This document shows positions 31,914 to 40,664 of a stretch of 64,000 nt of DNA, piece by piece. Made by a program: the position numbers and the translations under genes. The stretch comes from Ruminococcus sp. (GTDB lineage: Bacteria > Bacillota > Clostridia > Oscillospirales > Ruminococcaceae): positions 1 through 64,000 of the forward strand of contig NZ_JAILNU010000100.1 in the NCBI RefSeq assembly GCF_024691275.1, in the 5' to 3' direction. The notes beneath the pieces are model-generated. The model worked only from the letters and a program-made list of their open reading frames with translations. It ran no database searches and was not told where the DNA came from. Positions within the stretch are counted from its first letter, which is position 1, and each line of letters begins with the position of its first letter.

Positions 31914-33944
31914 TCAGATACCTCTGTAGTAAAGTCCGCGGGTGATGTTTCCCTGCGGCTTGCGTCCGCTCAGTACAGCCTGAGTTTCGGCAGCGTCCTC
32001 GTCGTGGAGATAGACAGCTCCGAAGACGATATTATGCATTTCGTCAATTCTGTCAAGCATACACAGCTTGTCGGCGTTCATGATCTCGGTGTAGTCCTTT
32101 GAGCATACTACAGGAAGATCACGTCCTGTGCGGTCGGTGAGCTTTTTCGTGCATTTTCCGCAGCCGACTTCGTTCTTTATAGGACAATTCCTTGTGAGCA
32201 TGAGGGGAAGTCTGCCGTAAACAACAGCTCCTATGGGGAGAGATGTGCGTACCTGCGCTATCTGCGGCAGAGTTGCCTCTATTGAAAAGATGCAGTCTTT
32301 AAGTCCAAGACTGTGGAGATATTCTGCACTGTATGAGTTGTACACATTCAGCGTAAAGCTGCCGTGAAGCTTCATTCCAAGAGCTCGTCCCAGAGCTATG
32401 CTGTCGGGAGTATGGCAATATAGCCTTTTTACTCCTGCCTTCATAAGCTCTCGGAGTTCCTCGGTAAGAGCGGTTTCATCTGTAATGAAACGAGGCGGAG
32501 ATACTATTATCTTGTTAGTATCCACGCCGCCGAGTATTTCCTCATTGAGCAGCTTTATCGGAGCAATTATGTACTCGGAAAGGTCAGCGGCAGCCGTTAT
32601 CTGTTCACGGGTGCGGCAGAATGTTCTCAGCGGAAGCTTGTCCGAAAGCGGCTGTTTTTCAGCATTTGAAAGAGCAGGGGAATAGTCGGAAATAGTATAT
32701 TTCGGTGTAAATTCTGCAATAATGAGTGCGGTAAGCTTCTCTATGACATCACGGCGCAGTTCGTTCAGCTTGCCTGCCGTGACTATCAGTCCCTCGTCTA
32801 TGTCGGCAGTCAGCTTTCCGAAGCTGAATACAGTATCGCCGAGCTTTGAAAGCTGCTTTGTCAGCGTTTCCTCGTCTGTGGGACGGTTAAGAGCCTTTTC
32901 GGGGATATCTCCCTTAGCAGAAGCAGAAATATCACCGCATACAGCGGATATCTCCACAGGCTGTCCGCTTTTTATGACTGCATGGAAATCAGCAGTAAAA
33001 GCCTTGCGCTCAAAGCGATAAAGCTCGTGTATCTGCGGGATAAGCTCATGTGCGGAAATAACGTCGTCCTTTTCACGAACTCCGAACATATCGTGCCTTT
33101 CTCCGGTAAAATAGCCGTCTGTGAAACCACTGCGCGAAAAGACACCGCGGAGGAGCTTCATATCTGGAGCATTTCCCTCAACAGCTTTTTTCAGCTCATG
33201 GACAGCAGAAGCAACATATTCGGGACGCTTCATTCTGCCCTCTATCTTGAATGAGTCAACGCCTATATCCGCAAGTTCCTGTGCTTTTGGAAGCAGTGAC
33301 AGGTCTTTCAGCGAAAGAGCTGCTTTGCTCTTATTGCCCACGGCTGAAAAAGGGAGGCGGCAGGCTTGTCCGCAGCAGCCTCTGTTTGCAGAGCGTGAAC
33401 CTATCATTGCCGACATATAGCACTGTCCCGAAACAGACATACACAGCGCACCGTGTACGAATATCTCGGTTTCTATACCCACATTGCAGATACGTGAAAT
33501 AGTGTCCCTGTCCAGTTCGCGGGCAGGAACTACTCTTGTGCAGCCCAGTTCCTTCAGCAGTTTTGCACCGCTTACGGTATGCACCGACATCTGTGTCGAG
33601 CCGTGTATAACAGCATCGGGCACACAGCGGCGAATAAGCTCTATGCAGCCCCAGTCCTGAACTATAAAAGCGTCAATGCCGCATTTGGCGGCATTTTTTA
33701 TGTATTCACAGAATTCGTCAGTTTCTTCGTCGGATATTATCGTATTTACCGCTAAGTCAAGCTTTGCACCGTATTTATGGCAAAGCTGTGCAGCTGCTTT
33801 GATCTCTTCAAGGTCGAAATTGGCTGCGCTGCTTCGTGCGGAAAAACGTTTGCCGCCGATATATACTGCGTCTGCACCTGCTCTCAGTGCGGCACGGAGA
33901 GTTTCCATGCTGCCGGCAGGGGCAAGTATCTCAGTTCTTTTCAT
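31914..33944 (-). CDS. U32 family protein (peptidase U32 / RlhA-like)
   Basis: The 676-residue protein starts ILAPAGSMETLRAALRAGADAVYIGGKRFSAR, the hallmark of the U32 family. It has the HGALCMSVSGQCYMSAMIGSRSANRGCCGQACRLPF signature near residue 165-200, with Cys residues that can hold an iron-sulfur cluster, and later CPIKNEVGCGKC. The two-part layout and length resemble RlhA, which hydroxylates a 23S rRNA cytidine in E. coli; older annotations call the family collagenase-like peptidases. Substrate not certain. It overlaps the zapA stop (ATGA), so the two are translationally coupled. Confidence 0.88.
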   Translation of the reverse strand: MKRTEILAPAGSMETLRAALRAGADAVYIGGKRFSARSSAANFDLEEIKAAAQLCHKYGAKLDLAVNTIISDEETDEFCEYIKNAAKCGIDAFIVQDWGCIELIRRCVPDAVIHGSTQMSVHTVSGAKLLKELGCTRVVPARELDRDTISRICNVGIETEIFVHGALCMSVSGQCYMSAMIGSRSANRGCCGQACRLPFSAVGNKSKAALSLKDLSLLPKAQELADIGVDSFKIEGRMKRPEYVASAVHELKKAVEGNAPDMKLLRGVFSRSGFTDGYFTGERHDMFGVREKDDVISAHELIPQIHELYRFERKAFTADFHAVIKSGQPVEISAVCGDISASAKGDIPEKALNRPTDEETLTKQLSKLGDTVFSFGKLTADIDEGLIVTAGKLNELRRDVIEKLTALIIAEFTPKYTISDYSPALSNAEKQPLSDKLPLRTFCRTREQITAAADLSEYIIAPIKLLNEEILGGVDTNKIIVSPPRFITDETALTEELRELMKAGVKRLYCHTPDSIALGRALGMKLHGSFTLNVYNSYSAEYLHSLGLKDCIFSIEATLPQIAQVRTSLPIGAVVYGRLPLMLTRNCPIKNEVGCGKCTKKLTDRTGRDLPVVCSKDYTEIMNADKLCMLDRIDEMHNIVFGAVYLHDEDAAETQAVLSGRKPQGNITRGLYYRGI

Positions 33945-34306
33945 CAGATGCTGTCACTGAGCTGCTTGAGCTTGACCATATTCTCAAGCTGCACTATCTT
34001 TGACTTGAGGACTTCGATCTCCTTCTGAGCGGCATCGCGTTCGATACGTGTCCTGCCTGCCTCGTCCACGTATTCCTTTGTCTGGTCGCGGATATTGTCG
34101 AGGCGCTGGTTAGCCTTGTTGAGGTCGTCAAGAAGTGCCAGTGATACCATTATTGAAGCAGCATACGGTGAAGAACCGCTTGCTGCGGTGATCTCATTTA
34201 TCTTTGTTTCGAGAGCTCTTGCGAGAGCAAATACATAATTAGGGGCTTCTGCGGTCTTTATCTTGTATTCCTTTCCGCAGATGATTACCTTAACTTCATT
34301 AAGCAT
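33944..34306 (-). CDS. zapA: Cell division protein ZapA
   Basis: ZapA binds FtsZ filaments and promotes their bundling at the septum. The 120-residue protein has the N-terminal NEVKVIICGKEYKIKTAE strand region, the helical ALARALETKINEI and ASIMVSLALLDDLNKANQRLDNI segments, and a C-terminal coiled coil (AAQKEIEVLKSKIVQLENMVKLKQL). The ATG at 34304-34306 is chosen because AAAGGACG precedes it. It starts the operon zapA-U32-dut-DUF4321. A minus-strand TATAAT at 34353-34348 may be its -10, but no good -35 was seen. Confidence 0.9.
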   Translation of the reverse strand: MLNEVKVIICGKEYKIKTAEAPNYVFALARALETKINEITAASGSSPYAASIMVSLALLDDLNKANQRLDNIRDQTKEYVDEAGRTRIERDAAQKEIEVLKSKIVQLENMVKLKQLSDSI

Positions 34307-34510
34307 TTTGTATCGTCCTTTCTTTGGCGAATTTTTAACCACTCTACATTATACACTATTTTTCGCAAAAAGGGAAGTGTTTTTTAAAAAATATTTATTT
34401 TTAGTAGTTAGTTGTTAGTTATCAGCAGTGAAAGCCCTTAATTTATATGGCGATCCTGATCGGGGCATGCACACTCTGTCGTTTTTCGACATCTCCACAC
34501 ACTGTGGGGC

Positions 34511-34545
34511 ACTCTGCAAAAGGAACATAGTTCCTTTGAAATTCC
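34511..34545. repeat. Dispersed repeat B, copy 2
   Basis: It matches 25156-25192 with a few differences and keeps the AAAGGAAC...TTCCTTT hairpin. Confidence 0.6.
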
Positions 34546-34563
34546 GTTCATATTGTGCTGTAA

Positions 34564-34605
34564 GCGAGTTTACGAGCGACAACGCGGCAAGGGTGCAGCG
34601 TCACG
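34564..34605. repeat. Dispersed repeat A, copy 2
   Basis: It matches 2025-2066 at 38 of 42 positions. It abuts the 3' end of lexA. Confidence 0.7.
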
Positions 34606-34609
34606 CTGC

Positions 34610-35191
34610 TTAATAGTAGCGCTTCAAGCCGATGACCTTGCCGAGAACCTCTACTTCGTCAACGATTATCGGCTCCATAGTATCGTTCTGTGGCTGGAGG
34701 CGGTAGTGTCCGCGCTCCTTGTAGAATGTCTTGACAGTAGCCTCCTCACGGTCGATGAAGGCTACGACGATATCGCCGTTTTCTGCGTAGCTGCATCGTT
34801 TGACGATGACGATATCACCGTCGAGGATACCTGCGTTTATCATGCTCTCGCCGCGTATCTTCAGTGCAAAGAGCTCCTGAGGATCAACACCCGGAGCTTC
34901 AAAGCCGACATAGCCTGTGATGTCCTCAACTGCTGTGATAGGCTGACCTGCTGTGACAGTTCCCATTACGGGGACAGAGGTCGTTCCGCTGTTTGGCAGG
35001 CGGAGTGTTCGGTTTAGATTTCCTGTCTTTTCGATAAGTCCTTCGCGGACAAGAGTCTCGATATATCTGTGAGCCGTAGATGTCGATTTAAAGCCCATTG
35101 CGTCCATTATCTCACGTACCGACGGTGACATTCCGTCGCTGAGACGGGATTTGATATAGTTGAAAACTTCGATCTCCTTGTCTTTCAGCAT
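34610..35191 (-). CDS. lexA: LexA repressor
   Basis: LexA represses DNA-damage genes and cleaves itself when RecA filaments form. The 193-residue protein has an N-terminal winged helix (VFNYIKSRLSDGMSPSVREIMDAMGFKSTSTAHRYIETLVREGLI), the Ala-Gly cleavage site in VTAGQP near residue 85, catalytic Ser in GESM near 119 and catalytic Lys in ATVKTF near 156. Length is slightly under the usual 200. The ATG at 35189-35191 follows GGAGG. It begins 1 base after the murC stop, so it is probably co-transcribed with murC, an unusual pairing. Confidence 0.95.
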   Translation of the reverse strand: MLKDKEIEVFNYIKSRLSDGMSPSVREIMDAMGFKSTSTAHRYIETLVREGLIEKTGNLNRTLRLPNSGTTSVPVMGTVTAGQPITAVEDITGYVGFEAPGVDPQELFALKIRGESMINAGILDGDIVIVKRCSYAENGDIVVAFIDREEATVKTFYKERGHYRLQPQNDTMEPIIVDEVEVLGKVIGLKRYY

Positions 35192-35192
35192 A

Positions 35193-36611
35193 TTACTTTT
35201 CCTCCGCAAGTTTTTTCAGTATCATTTTAGCTATCTTATAAGCGTCGCCGCAGCCGAGTGTTATCACGAGATCGCCCTCCTGAGCGTGTTCGCATACATA
35301 GTTGCATATCTGCTCAAAATTGGCATATTTGCGCTCGTCTGTCCACTCTGCGGATTCGTCCTGCGGGAACCAGATACAGTTCGGTATCTTTTCAGCAAGG
35401 TGACGTGTGAAGATGCCGTAGGTATTCTTTTCGCGGCTTCCCATGATATCGGTAAGAACTGCGTGATCGGGGATCTGAAGCACTCTTGCGAAGTCATCGA
35501 GCAGGAGCTTTGTGCGTGAGAAGGTGAATGGCTGGAATACTGCCCATACGTGGTTGAAGTTCATCTCCATTGCGGCGTTGAGAGTAGCTTCCAGCTCTGT
35601 GGGGTGGTGAGCGTAGTCGTCAACGACGGTGATGCCCTTCTCGAAGCCCAGCTTCTCGAAACGGCGTTTAGCTCCGCGGAAGTCTTCAAGACCCTGCTGT
35701 ATGAACTTGAAATCAACTCCGACATAACGGGCAGTCGCAACTGCTGCGAGAGAGTTGAGTACATTGTGTATTCCTGCAACATGGAGTGTTACTGTGCCAA
35801 GCTTTTCTCCCTTATACATGGCATCATAAGTGGTGAGGAGACCGTTCTCGTGTTTTACGTTCTCGGGATAGTAATCACAGGAACTGTCCTTACCGAATGT
35901 GATTATCTCCTTGCCGCTTATGCCTTCAAGGGACTTCATTGAGTTTGCATCTGAGCCGTTGACGATAATGCACTTTGAAGTGTTTTCGTTGAATTTATGG
36001 AAGGACTTGATGATATTTTCGAGTGTTCCGAAGTAGTCAAGGTGATCTGCGTCGATATTGAGGATAACGGATATATCAGGGAAGAATTTGAGGAAGTGGT
36101 CTTCAAATTCGCAGGATTCGCATACCATGATATCGCTTTTTCCTGCAACACCGCTGCCGCCGATGCAGGGGAGCTTTCCGCCGATATACGCGGAGAGGTC
36201 AACACCTGCGGTGAAGAGTATCTGTGTTATCATGGAAGTTGTGGAGGTCTTGCCGTGAGTTCCCGAAACGCAGATAGCGTTGTCGTACCAGCTGGTAACG
36301 ATGCCGAGGAGGTCTGCGCGTTCAAGAACGGGGACACCGCTTGCTCTTGCTGCCATAAGCTCGGGATTATCAGCCATGATGGCAGCAGTATGCACGATAA
36401 GGTCTGCTCCCTCGATATTCTCGGCTCTCTGACCGATGAATACAGGTATGCCCATTGTCCTTACAGCGTCAAGAGTCTCGGTCTCGTTGTTGTCCGAGCC
36501 TGTAAGGTAGTAGCCCTGAGAGTGAAGTATCTGGGCGAGGGGGTACATACCCGAACCGCCGATTCCGATAAAATGAATGTGCTTTTTTCCGTTTAAAATA
36601 TTGATATCCAA
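35193..36611 (-). CDS. murC: UDP-N-acetylmuramate--L-alanine ligase
   Basis: MurC adds L-Ala to UDP-MurNAc with ATP, the first amino-acid step of the wall stem peptide. The 472-residue protein has HFIGIGGSGMYPLA at the N-terminus, the ATP loop CVSGTHGKTSTTSMI near residue 107, CESCEFEDHFLKF, NIDADHLDYFG, VVDDYAHHPTELEA near 310 and a C-terminal FQPFTFSRTK. The start is taken as TTG at 36609-36611, 6 bases after AAAGGTG; GTG at 36618-36620 overlaps that ribosome site. It lies outside the dcw cluster, directly upstream of lexA. Confidence 0.94.
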   Translation of the reverse strand: MDINILNGKKHIHFIGIGGSGMYPLAQILHSQGYYLTGSDNNETETLDAVRTMGIPVFIGQRAENIEGADLIVHTAAIMADNPELMAARASGVPVLERADLLGIVTSWYDNAICVSGTHGKTSTTSMITQILFTAGVDLSAYIGGKLPCIGGSGVAGKSDIMVCESCEFEDHFLKFFPDISVILNIDADHLDYFGTLENIIKSFHKFNENTSKCIIVNGSDANSMKSLEGISGKEIITFGKDSSCDYYPENVKHENGLLTTYDAMYKGEKLGTVTLHVAGIHNVLNSLAAVATARYVGVDFKFIQQGLEDFRGAKRRFEKLGFEKGITVVDDYAHHPTELEATLNAAMEMNFNHVWAVFQPFTFSRTKLLLDDFARVLQIPDHAVLTDIMGSREKNTYGIFTRHLAEKIPNCIWFPQDESAEWTDERKYANFEQICNYVCEHAQEGDLVITLGCGDAYKIAKMILKKLAEEK

Positions 36612-36770
36612 AATTATCACCTTTTCTGAATGAGATATTTATGAGATCGGGATAGCTTCCCGAGAATGAACAATGTTTTACAAATGCCTGTACTTAGGCA
36701 GAATTAAAAAATGCCAAGCATAAAACCAATGATTGAGTTAAAAGAATTACGCACTCCACAAAAAAATAGC

Positions 36771-36799
36771 TTGCATTTTTACAAATTATGAGTTATAAT
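36771..36799 (+). promoter_or_regulatory. Promoter of spoVG
   Basis: TTGCAT at 36771-36776 lies 17 bp from a perfect TATAAT at 36794-36799. Confidence 0.75.
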
Positions 36800-36899
36800 A
36801 GTTTATAGGTTTATAGGCTGAGAAAGAATAATAATAAAAACAGAAATCTTTTTTCAGCATTCCGACCGGTTTCCTATAGACATTTAAGGAGGAAAAACT

Positions 36900-37205
36900 A
36901 TGGAAATTACAGATGTTAAAATCAGAAAGATCATGTCTGAAGGCAGACTCAGAGCAGTCGTTTCCGTAACTGTTGACGATATGCTCGCAGTACATGATAT
37001 CAAGGTAGTTCAGGGCGATGAGAGACTTTTCGTGGCAATGCCCAGCAGAAAAGACGAGAACGGTGTTTTCCGCGACATAGTTCACCCGATATCTCCTTCT
37101 GCAAGAAAGCTTTTTGAGGAGACTATCCTTGATGCTTATGAGAGACAAATGGCTATCCTTGAAACAGAGGCAGCAAATAACTCTGAAGAAGCTGAAGCGA
37201 TTTGA
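36900..37205 (+). CDS. spoVG: SpoVG family regulator
   Basis: SpoVG is a small nucleic-acid-binding protein that affects septation, sporulation and surface genes in Firmicutes. The 101-residue protein matches closely: MEITDVKIRKI, RLRAVVSVTVDDMLAVHDIKVV, LFVAMPSRKDENGVFRDIVHPI and the C-terminal helix. AAGGAGG precedes the ATG. It is monocistronic and converges on the NUDIX gene through a shared terminator. Its presence does not prove that the organism sporulates. Confidence 0.96.
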   Translation: MEITDVKIRKIMSEGRLRAVVSVTVDDMLAVHDIKVVQGDERLFVAMPSRKDENGVFRDIVHPISPSARKLFEETILDAYERQMAILETEAANNSEEAEAI

Positions 37206-37220
37206 CAATGTATCTTACAT

Positions 37221-37250
37221 AAAGACCTGCCTGATACGGCGGGTCTTTAT
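37221..37250. terminator. Bidirectional terminator of spoVG and the NUDIX gene
   Basis: An 11-bp stem (37221-37231 with 37238-37248, one G-T pair) is A-rich on one side and T-rich on the other, so it works on both strands. Confidence 0.8.
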
Positions 37251-37787
37251 TCATATTCCGAGGATACGTGCAGCTTTGAGTATGGTAAGCTGTGTTTTTC
37301 CGTCGCGTATAGTGCCGTCCATTACCTGCTTTACTGCATCGGCAAGTGATACCCGCTCAACATCGAGAAACTCATCGGGATCGAGGTTCTGTCTGCTGAA
37401 TGTGAGCCCTTTTGCAAGGTACATATAGGTTATTTCGGTGTTATATGCGGGAGTTGGCAGCATTTCTCCGAGATAGATATACTCCGAGCAGGTATAGCCT
37501 GTTTCTTCAAGGAGCTCTCGTCTGCCGCATTCAGCGTGATCTTCCCCCTTTTCGAGCTTTCCTGCGGGAACTTCCCTTGTTACTGTCTGAAAAGGATAGC
37601 GGAACTGCTTTACGAGGAATATCTCGTTGTTTTCGGTAACGGGAATAACGCATACACCGCCGTGATGATGCAGAACGTCGCGGACTGCGGTCTTGCCGTT
37701 TTCGAGCTCGGCAGTATCGTGGGTTATGGTGAAGATAGGACCTTCATACTTTAAGTCGCTGGATATTGTTTTTTCCTGTAAGTGCAT
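37251..37787 (-). CDS. NUDIX hydrolase, ADP-ribose pyrophosphatase type
   Basis: The 178-residue protein carries a full NUDIX box, GKLEKGEDHAECGRRELLEETG (key residues Gly, Glu, Arg-Glu, Glu-Glu, Gly). It also has the ADP-ribose pyrophosphatase features VFLVKQFRYP-like (IFLVKQFRYPFQ) and LPTPAYNTEITYMYLAKGL downstream. It would hydrolyse ADP-ribose or related nucleotide sugars to AMP and ribose 5-phosphate in the cytoplasm. Length is usual. It stands alone on the minus strand. Confidence 0.93.
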   Translation of the reverse strand: MHLQEKTISSDLKYEGPIFTITHDTAELENGKTAVRDVLHHHGGVCVIPVTENNEIFLVKQFRYPFQTVTREVPAGKLEKGEDHAECGRRELLEETGYTCSEYIYLGEMLPTPAYNTEITYMYLAKGLTFSRQNLDPDEFLDVERVSLADAVKQVMDGTIRDGKTQLTILKAARILGI

Positions 37788-37828
37788 ATCAAAGCCTCCA
37801 TTATATATTTTGGACGGATTTCGTCTTT

Positions 37829-37872
37829 ATAATAAAACCTCCTATGCTTTGCGTGTTACCATAGGAGGTTTT
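37829..37872 (-). terminator. Terminator of the ricin-lectin/peptidase gene
   Basis: A perfect 13-bp stem (37834-37846 with 37860-37872) is followed on the minus strand by a T-rich tract (TTTTATTAT). Confidence 0.82.
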
Positions 37873-37925
37873 GTTGTGTCTGTAATATCTTGATTTTTAT
37901 GCCTCTGGTTTATGGCTGAAAGGAA

Positions 37926-39125
37926 TTATCTGGTTTTGAGTGTTATATCCTGATTTCCCACTACAACACGATTGCTGCTGTTAGCAGGTGAAGAAGCGTT
38001 GGTCAGAGTGCTCTGTCCTCTTGTACGTACAAATTCATCTACAGCGCTGTTGATAGCCTGCCTGATCGTAATATCAGGGTTTCTTCTGACAGCGTCCATC
38101 ATGTATCTCAGGAAGTCCTCACCGCCTGCTACACTGCCGCTGAATCCGATAGCGCAGGTCGCACCGAGGTCATATGCGGATTGTATCATGCTCTTTCTTG
38201 TATTGTTTTTTGCTGCACTGTTGCAGGTAGCAAAATATACAAGAGAGGTGTGTTTCCATGTTGAGCTTGGGATCACGCTGCCTAAATTCTGAGCGCCGTT
38301 CGGAGCTTTTTCAGAATAGAGGTCGTATAAGGTATTGCCGTTTTTGTCATGAACACGTACAAAACCTGTATTTCCGTGTCCGTGTAAAACTATAACGCTT
38401 GAATCGTTTGAGTTGTTTTTTACAGTTGAAGTGGAAGGATATGTATACTGGTGAGCATCATAGCCTATACTGCTGAATGAATTCACGATAGCATTTGCGT
38501 CGCTCAGATCGCCTGAACTGAGAGTTGTGATCGTGAAATAGGACATTTTTTTCGGAGAAACTCTTTCAAATGCCCAGTTGTCGTTCATTCTTGTATTGCT
38601 GTAATCCCATATCTGGATTATCTCGCCGCTGTTCAGCGATGAATTGGTGACTTCAAGCACCTTCCTGCCGCCGCTTGCAGCAGTTCCTATCTGAAATCCT
38701 CCGCCAACAGCGTTTGTGATAGTGAATTTCTGTTCAGTATAGCCGCTTGAATAAGAATATATCTGTGCATCGGTTCCGTTTTCATTTGCTTTGTCAGATG
38801 ATGAAAGGTCAATGGCTGATGAAGGGCAGTGCATAGGCTTGATTGAATAATAACCGTCAGATTCACGTGTTACCTTGAACTGCTGATTCAGACCGCCGTT
38901 ATATCCGAATTGGATAACTTCGGTGCCGTTGTCTGTTCTTGCCCAGTTTATGTCCATATACTTGTTGCTGTTAAGGTTGCGGATATAGTATACGCCGTCA
39001 GCAATGTATCTGCCGCTTTCCGCCTTAGCTGAAAGGCTGCTGAACGCGGTGAAAGATATGCCTGTGATACAAGCTGATAATGCTGTAATGCCTGAGAAGA
39101 TCTTTTTGATAATATTTTTGTTCAT
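37926..39125 (-). CDS. Secreted ricin-type lectin fused to a clan-CD (caspase/CHAT-like) cysteine peptidase domain
   Basis: The 399-residue protein has a signal peptide (about 1-36). A ricin B-type lectin domain follows (about 40-190; YYIRNLNSNKYMDI...QQFKV and GRKVLEVTNSSLNSGEIIQIW...NDNWAFE repeats), then a C-terminal domain. That domain shows the clan-CD pattern: a hydrophobic strand ending in His (VIVLHGHGNTG, His about 249/251) and a second ending in Cys (LVYFATCNSA, Cys about 300). Caspases, gingipains and CHAT proteases share this order. It would bind glycans outside the cell and cleave or sense something there; the substrate is unknown. It is monocistronic, with a weak ribosome site (AAGGGATCG). 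Confidence 0.75.
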   Translation of the reverse strand: MNKNIIKKIFSGITALSACITGISFTAFSSLSAKAESGRYIADGVYYIRNLNSNKYMDINWARTDNGTEVIQFGYNGGLNQQFKVTRESDGYYSIKPMHCPSSAIDLSSSDKANENGTDAQIYSYSSGYTEQKFTITNAVGGGFQIGTAASGGRKVLEVTNSSLNSGEIIQIWDYSNTRMNDNWAFERVSPKKMSYFTITTLSSGDLSDANAIVNSFSSIGYDAHQYTYPSTSTVKNNSNDSSVIVLHGHGNTGFVRVHDKNGNTLYDLYSEKAPNGAQNLGSVIPSSTWKHTSLVYFATCNSAAKNNTRKSMIQSAYDLGATCAIGFSGSVAGGEDFLRYMMDAVRRNPDITIRQAINSAVDEFVRTRGQSTLTNASSPANSSNRVVVGNQDITLKTR

Positions 39126-39310
39126 AAGTATTCGATCCCTTCAAAAGATTAAATTGTAAAATGCTGAGATGATAGTAAATACATTCTGTTATAACTACAA
39201 AAGAACATATTTTATTATATATGATTCCGATGAAATTGTCAACACAAATGCGAATATATTTTCGATTTTTGCCCGTAATGTGAAAAGTAAGCGAAAAGGT
39301 CACTGCGCAG

Positions 39311-39339
39311 TTGCTTTATCCTCTAATTTATGTTATAAT
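39311..39339 (+). promoter_or_regulatory. Promoter of the cysteine desulfurase gene
   Basis: TTGCTT at 39311-39316 lies 17 bp from a perfect TATAAT at 39334-39339. The position excludes coding starts upstream of 39340. Confidence 0.8.
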
Positions 39340-39378
39340 AAAAAGAATGTTACAATCAAAGGAATGAAGGGCGTAAAA

Positions 39379-40509
39379 ATGGAAGTTTATCTTGATAATG
39401 CTGCTACCACAAAGCCTTGCGCGGAAGCTGTTGCGGCGGCTGTGGAAGCAATGACCGAAAAATACGGAAATCCGTCGTCGCTCCACCGTGCCGGACTCAA
39501 TGCGCAGCTCCTTATGGACGGCGCAAGAAAGGCGATAGCCGACAGCATCGGTGCCGACAGCGGCTGCATATATTTCACTTCGGGAGCTACTGAGAGCAAT
39601 AACCTTGCACTTCGCGGTGTCTCCGCTGCTTACGGCAGAAAGCGCAAAAAGATCGTTATATCTGCCGTTGAACACGCATCTGTGGAGGAGACTGCTGCTG
39701 ATCTTGAAGGCAAGGGCTTTGAGGTGGCAAGAGTTTCTCCCCGTGAGGACGGGCGCTATTATGCGGCGGATTTCGTAAATGCCTGCGACGAGGACACCTG
39801 CCTTATAAGTATGATGTACGTCAACAACGAGACAGGCTATATACTTCCCGTCAAGGAGACATTTTCGGCGGTAAAGCGCAGATTTCCCGATATCATCACA
39901 CATACCGACTGTGTGCAGGCGTACATGAAGCTGCCTGTGAAAGCGAGTGCGCTGTGTGCTGATCTCATCTCAATGAGCGGTCACAAGATCCACGGCGGCA
40001 AAGGTACAGGAGCTCTTTACATCAAAAAGGGCGTGAGAGTTCTTCCCGTTATCACGGGCGGCAAGCAGGAAAAGGGCATACGCTCGGGTACTGAGAGCGT
40101 TCCCATGATAGCAGCCTTCGGTGCGGCTGTCAGGAAGCTTGCTCCCACTATATCGGATCGCTATGACAAAGTCAGCGGACTTAAAGCATATCTGCTTGGA
40201 AAGCTTGGCGATATGGAGAATGTTACTGTGAATTCTCCCGAGGACGGCTCACCCTATGTGGTGAATATCTCGGCTGTGGGCAAGCGCTCGGAGATAATGC
40301 TCCACTTCCTTGAAAGCAAGGAGATATACGTATCCAGCGGCTCAGCTTGTTCAAAGGGACAGCAGAGCGGAGTTCTCGGACAGTTCGGCATACGTGACAA
40401 GCGTGCGGACAGCGCCCTGCGTATCAGCATGACTGCGGAAACTACAGAGGCGGAGCTTGATTTGTTCTGCGAGGCTCTCCGCGAGGGCATGGAAAAGGTA
40501 AGAGGCTGA
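39379..40509 (+). CDS. iscS: Cysteine desulfurase (NifS/IscS family)
   Basis: This PLP enzyme takes sulfur from cysteine as a persulfide for thio-modification of tRNA and Fe-S assembly. The 376-residue protein has EVYLDNAATTKP at the start, GNPSSLHRAG, TSGATESNN near residue 70, HTDCVQAYMK, the PLP lysine in SMSGHKIHGGKGTGALYI near 200 and the catalytic Cys in SGSACSKG near 322. The ATG at 39379 follows GAAGGG and the promoter. thiI lies just downstream, as in many Firmicutes, which points to a dedicated sulfur donor for ThiI. Confidence 0.95.
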   Translation: MEVYLDNAATTKPCAEAVAAAVEAMTEKYGNPSSLHRAGLNAQLLMDGARKAIADSIGADSGCIYFTSGATESNNLALRGVSAAYGRKRKKIVISAVEHASVEETAADLEGKGFEVARVSPREDGRYYAADFVNACDEDTCLISMMYVNNETGYILPVKETFSAVKRRFPDIITHTDCVQAYMKLPVKASALCADLISMSGHKIHGGKGTGALYIKKGVRVLPVITGGKQEKGIRSGTESVPMIAAFGAAVRKLAPTISDRYDKVSGLKAYLLGKLGDMENVTVNSPEDGSPYVVNISAVGKRSEIMLHFLESKEIYVSSGSACSKGQQSGVLGQFGIRDKRADSALRISMTAETTEAELDLFCEALREGMEKVRG

Positions 40510-40514
40510 CTTTT

Positions 40515-40664
40515 ATGGAGTGGATTGGTCTTATAGCTTTTTCAGTAATTGGTACGCTATTATGGATAGCTTGTTACTGTGTGTCGGCGAATGCGAGGGT
40601 AAAAAAGCCGAAAAAGAAGGAAAGTCGCCTAAATTATCTATGTGTCGAATTTTTTATATCGTAA
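40515..40664 (+). CDS. Possible small single-pass membrane protein (49 aa)
   Basis: ATG at 40515, 9 bases after GAGG, opens a 49-codon frame with one hydrophobic helix (IGLIAFSVIGTLLWIACYCV) and a basic stretch VKKPKKKES. The +2 frame (GTG 40520 to 40735) encodes a second helix-like stretch (IFYIVTWIIGQAFYW) downstream. The two may be halves of one two-helix protein split by a frameshift. No family is recognised. Confidence 0.4.
   Translation: MEWIGLIAFSVIGTLLWIACYCVSANARVKKPKKKESRLNYLCVEFFIS

Larger units (their letters stand above)
34307..34609. other. Gene-free stretch between zapA and lexA with dispersed repeats
   Basis: It holds a possible zapA -10 (34348-34353, minus), an A/T-rich tract, repeat B copy 2 (34511-34545) and repeat A copy 2 (34564-34605), which ends 4 bases before the lexA stop codon. 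No ORF with a ribosome site was seen. Confidence 0.6.

Noticed and set aside
34515-34540. LexA-like GAAC...GTTC in the spacer next to lexA
   Set aside because: The gap is 3 bases, not 4, and it lies downstream of lexA inside repeat B.
36660-36680. LexA box (GAAC-N4-GTTC type) upstream of murC-lexA
   Set aside because: GAACAATGTTTT is only a partial match with wrong second half, so I did not call it.
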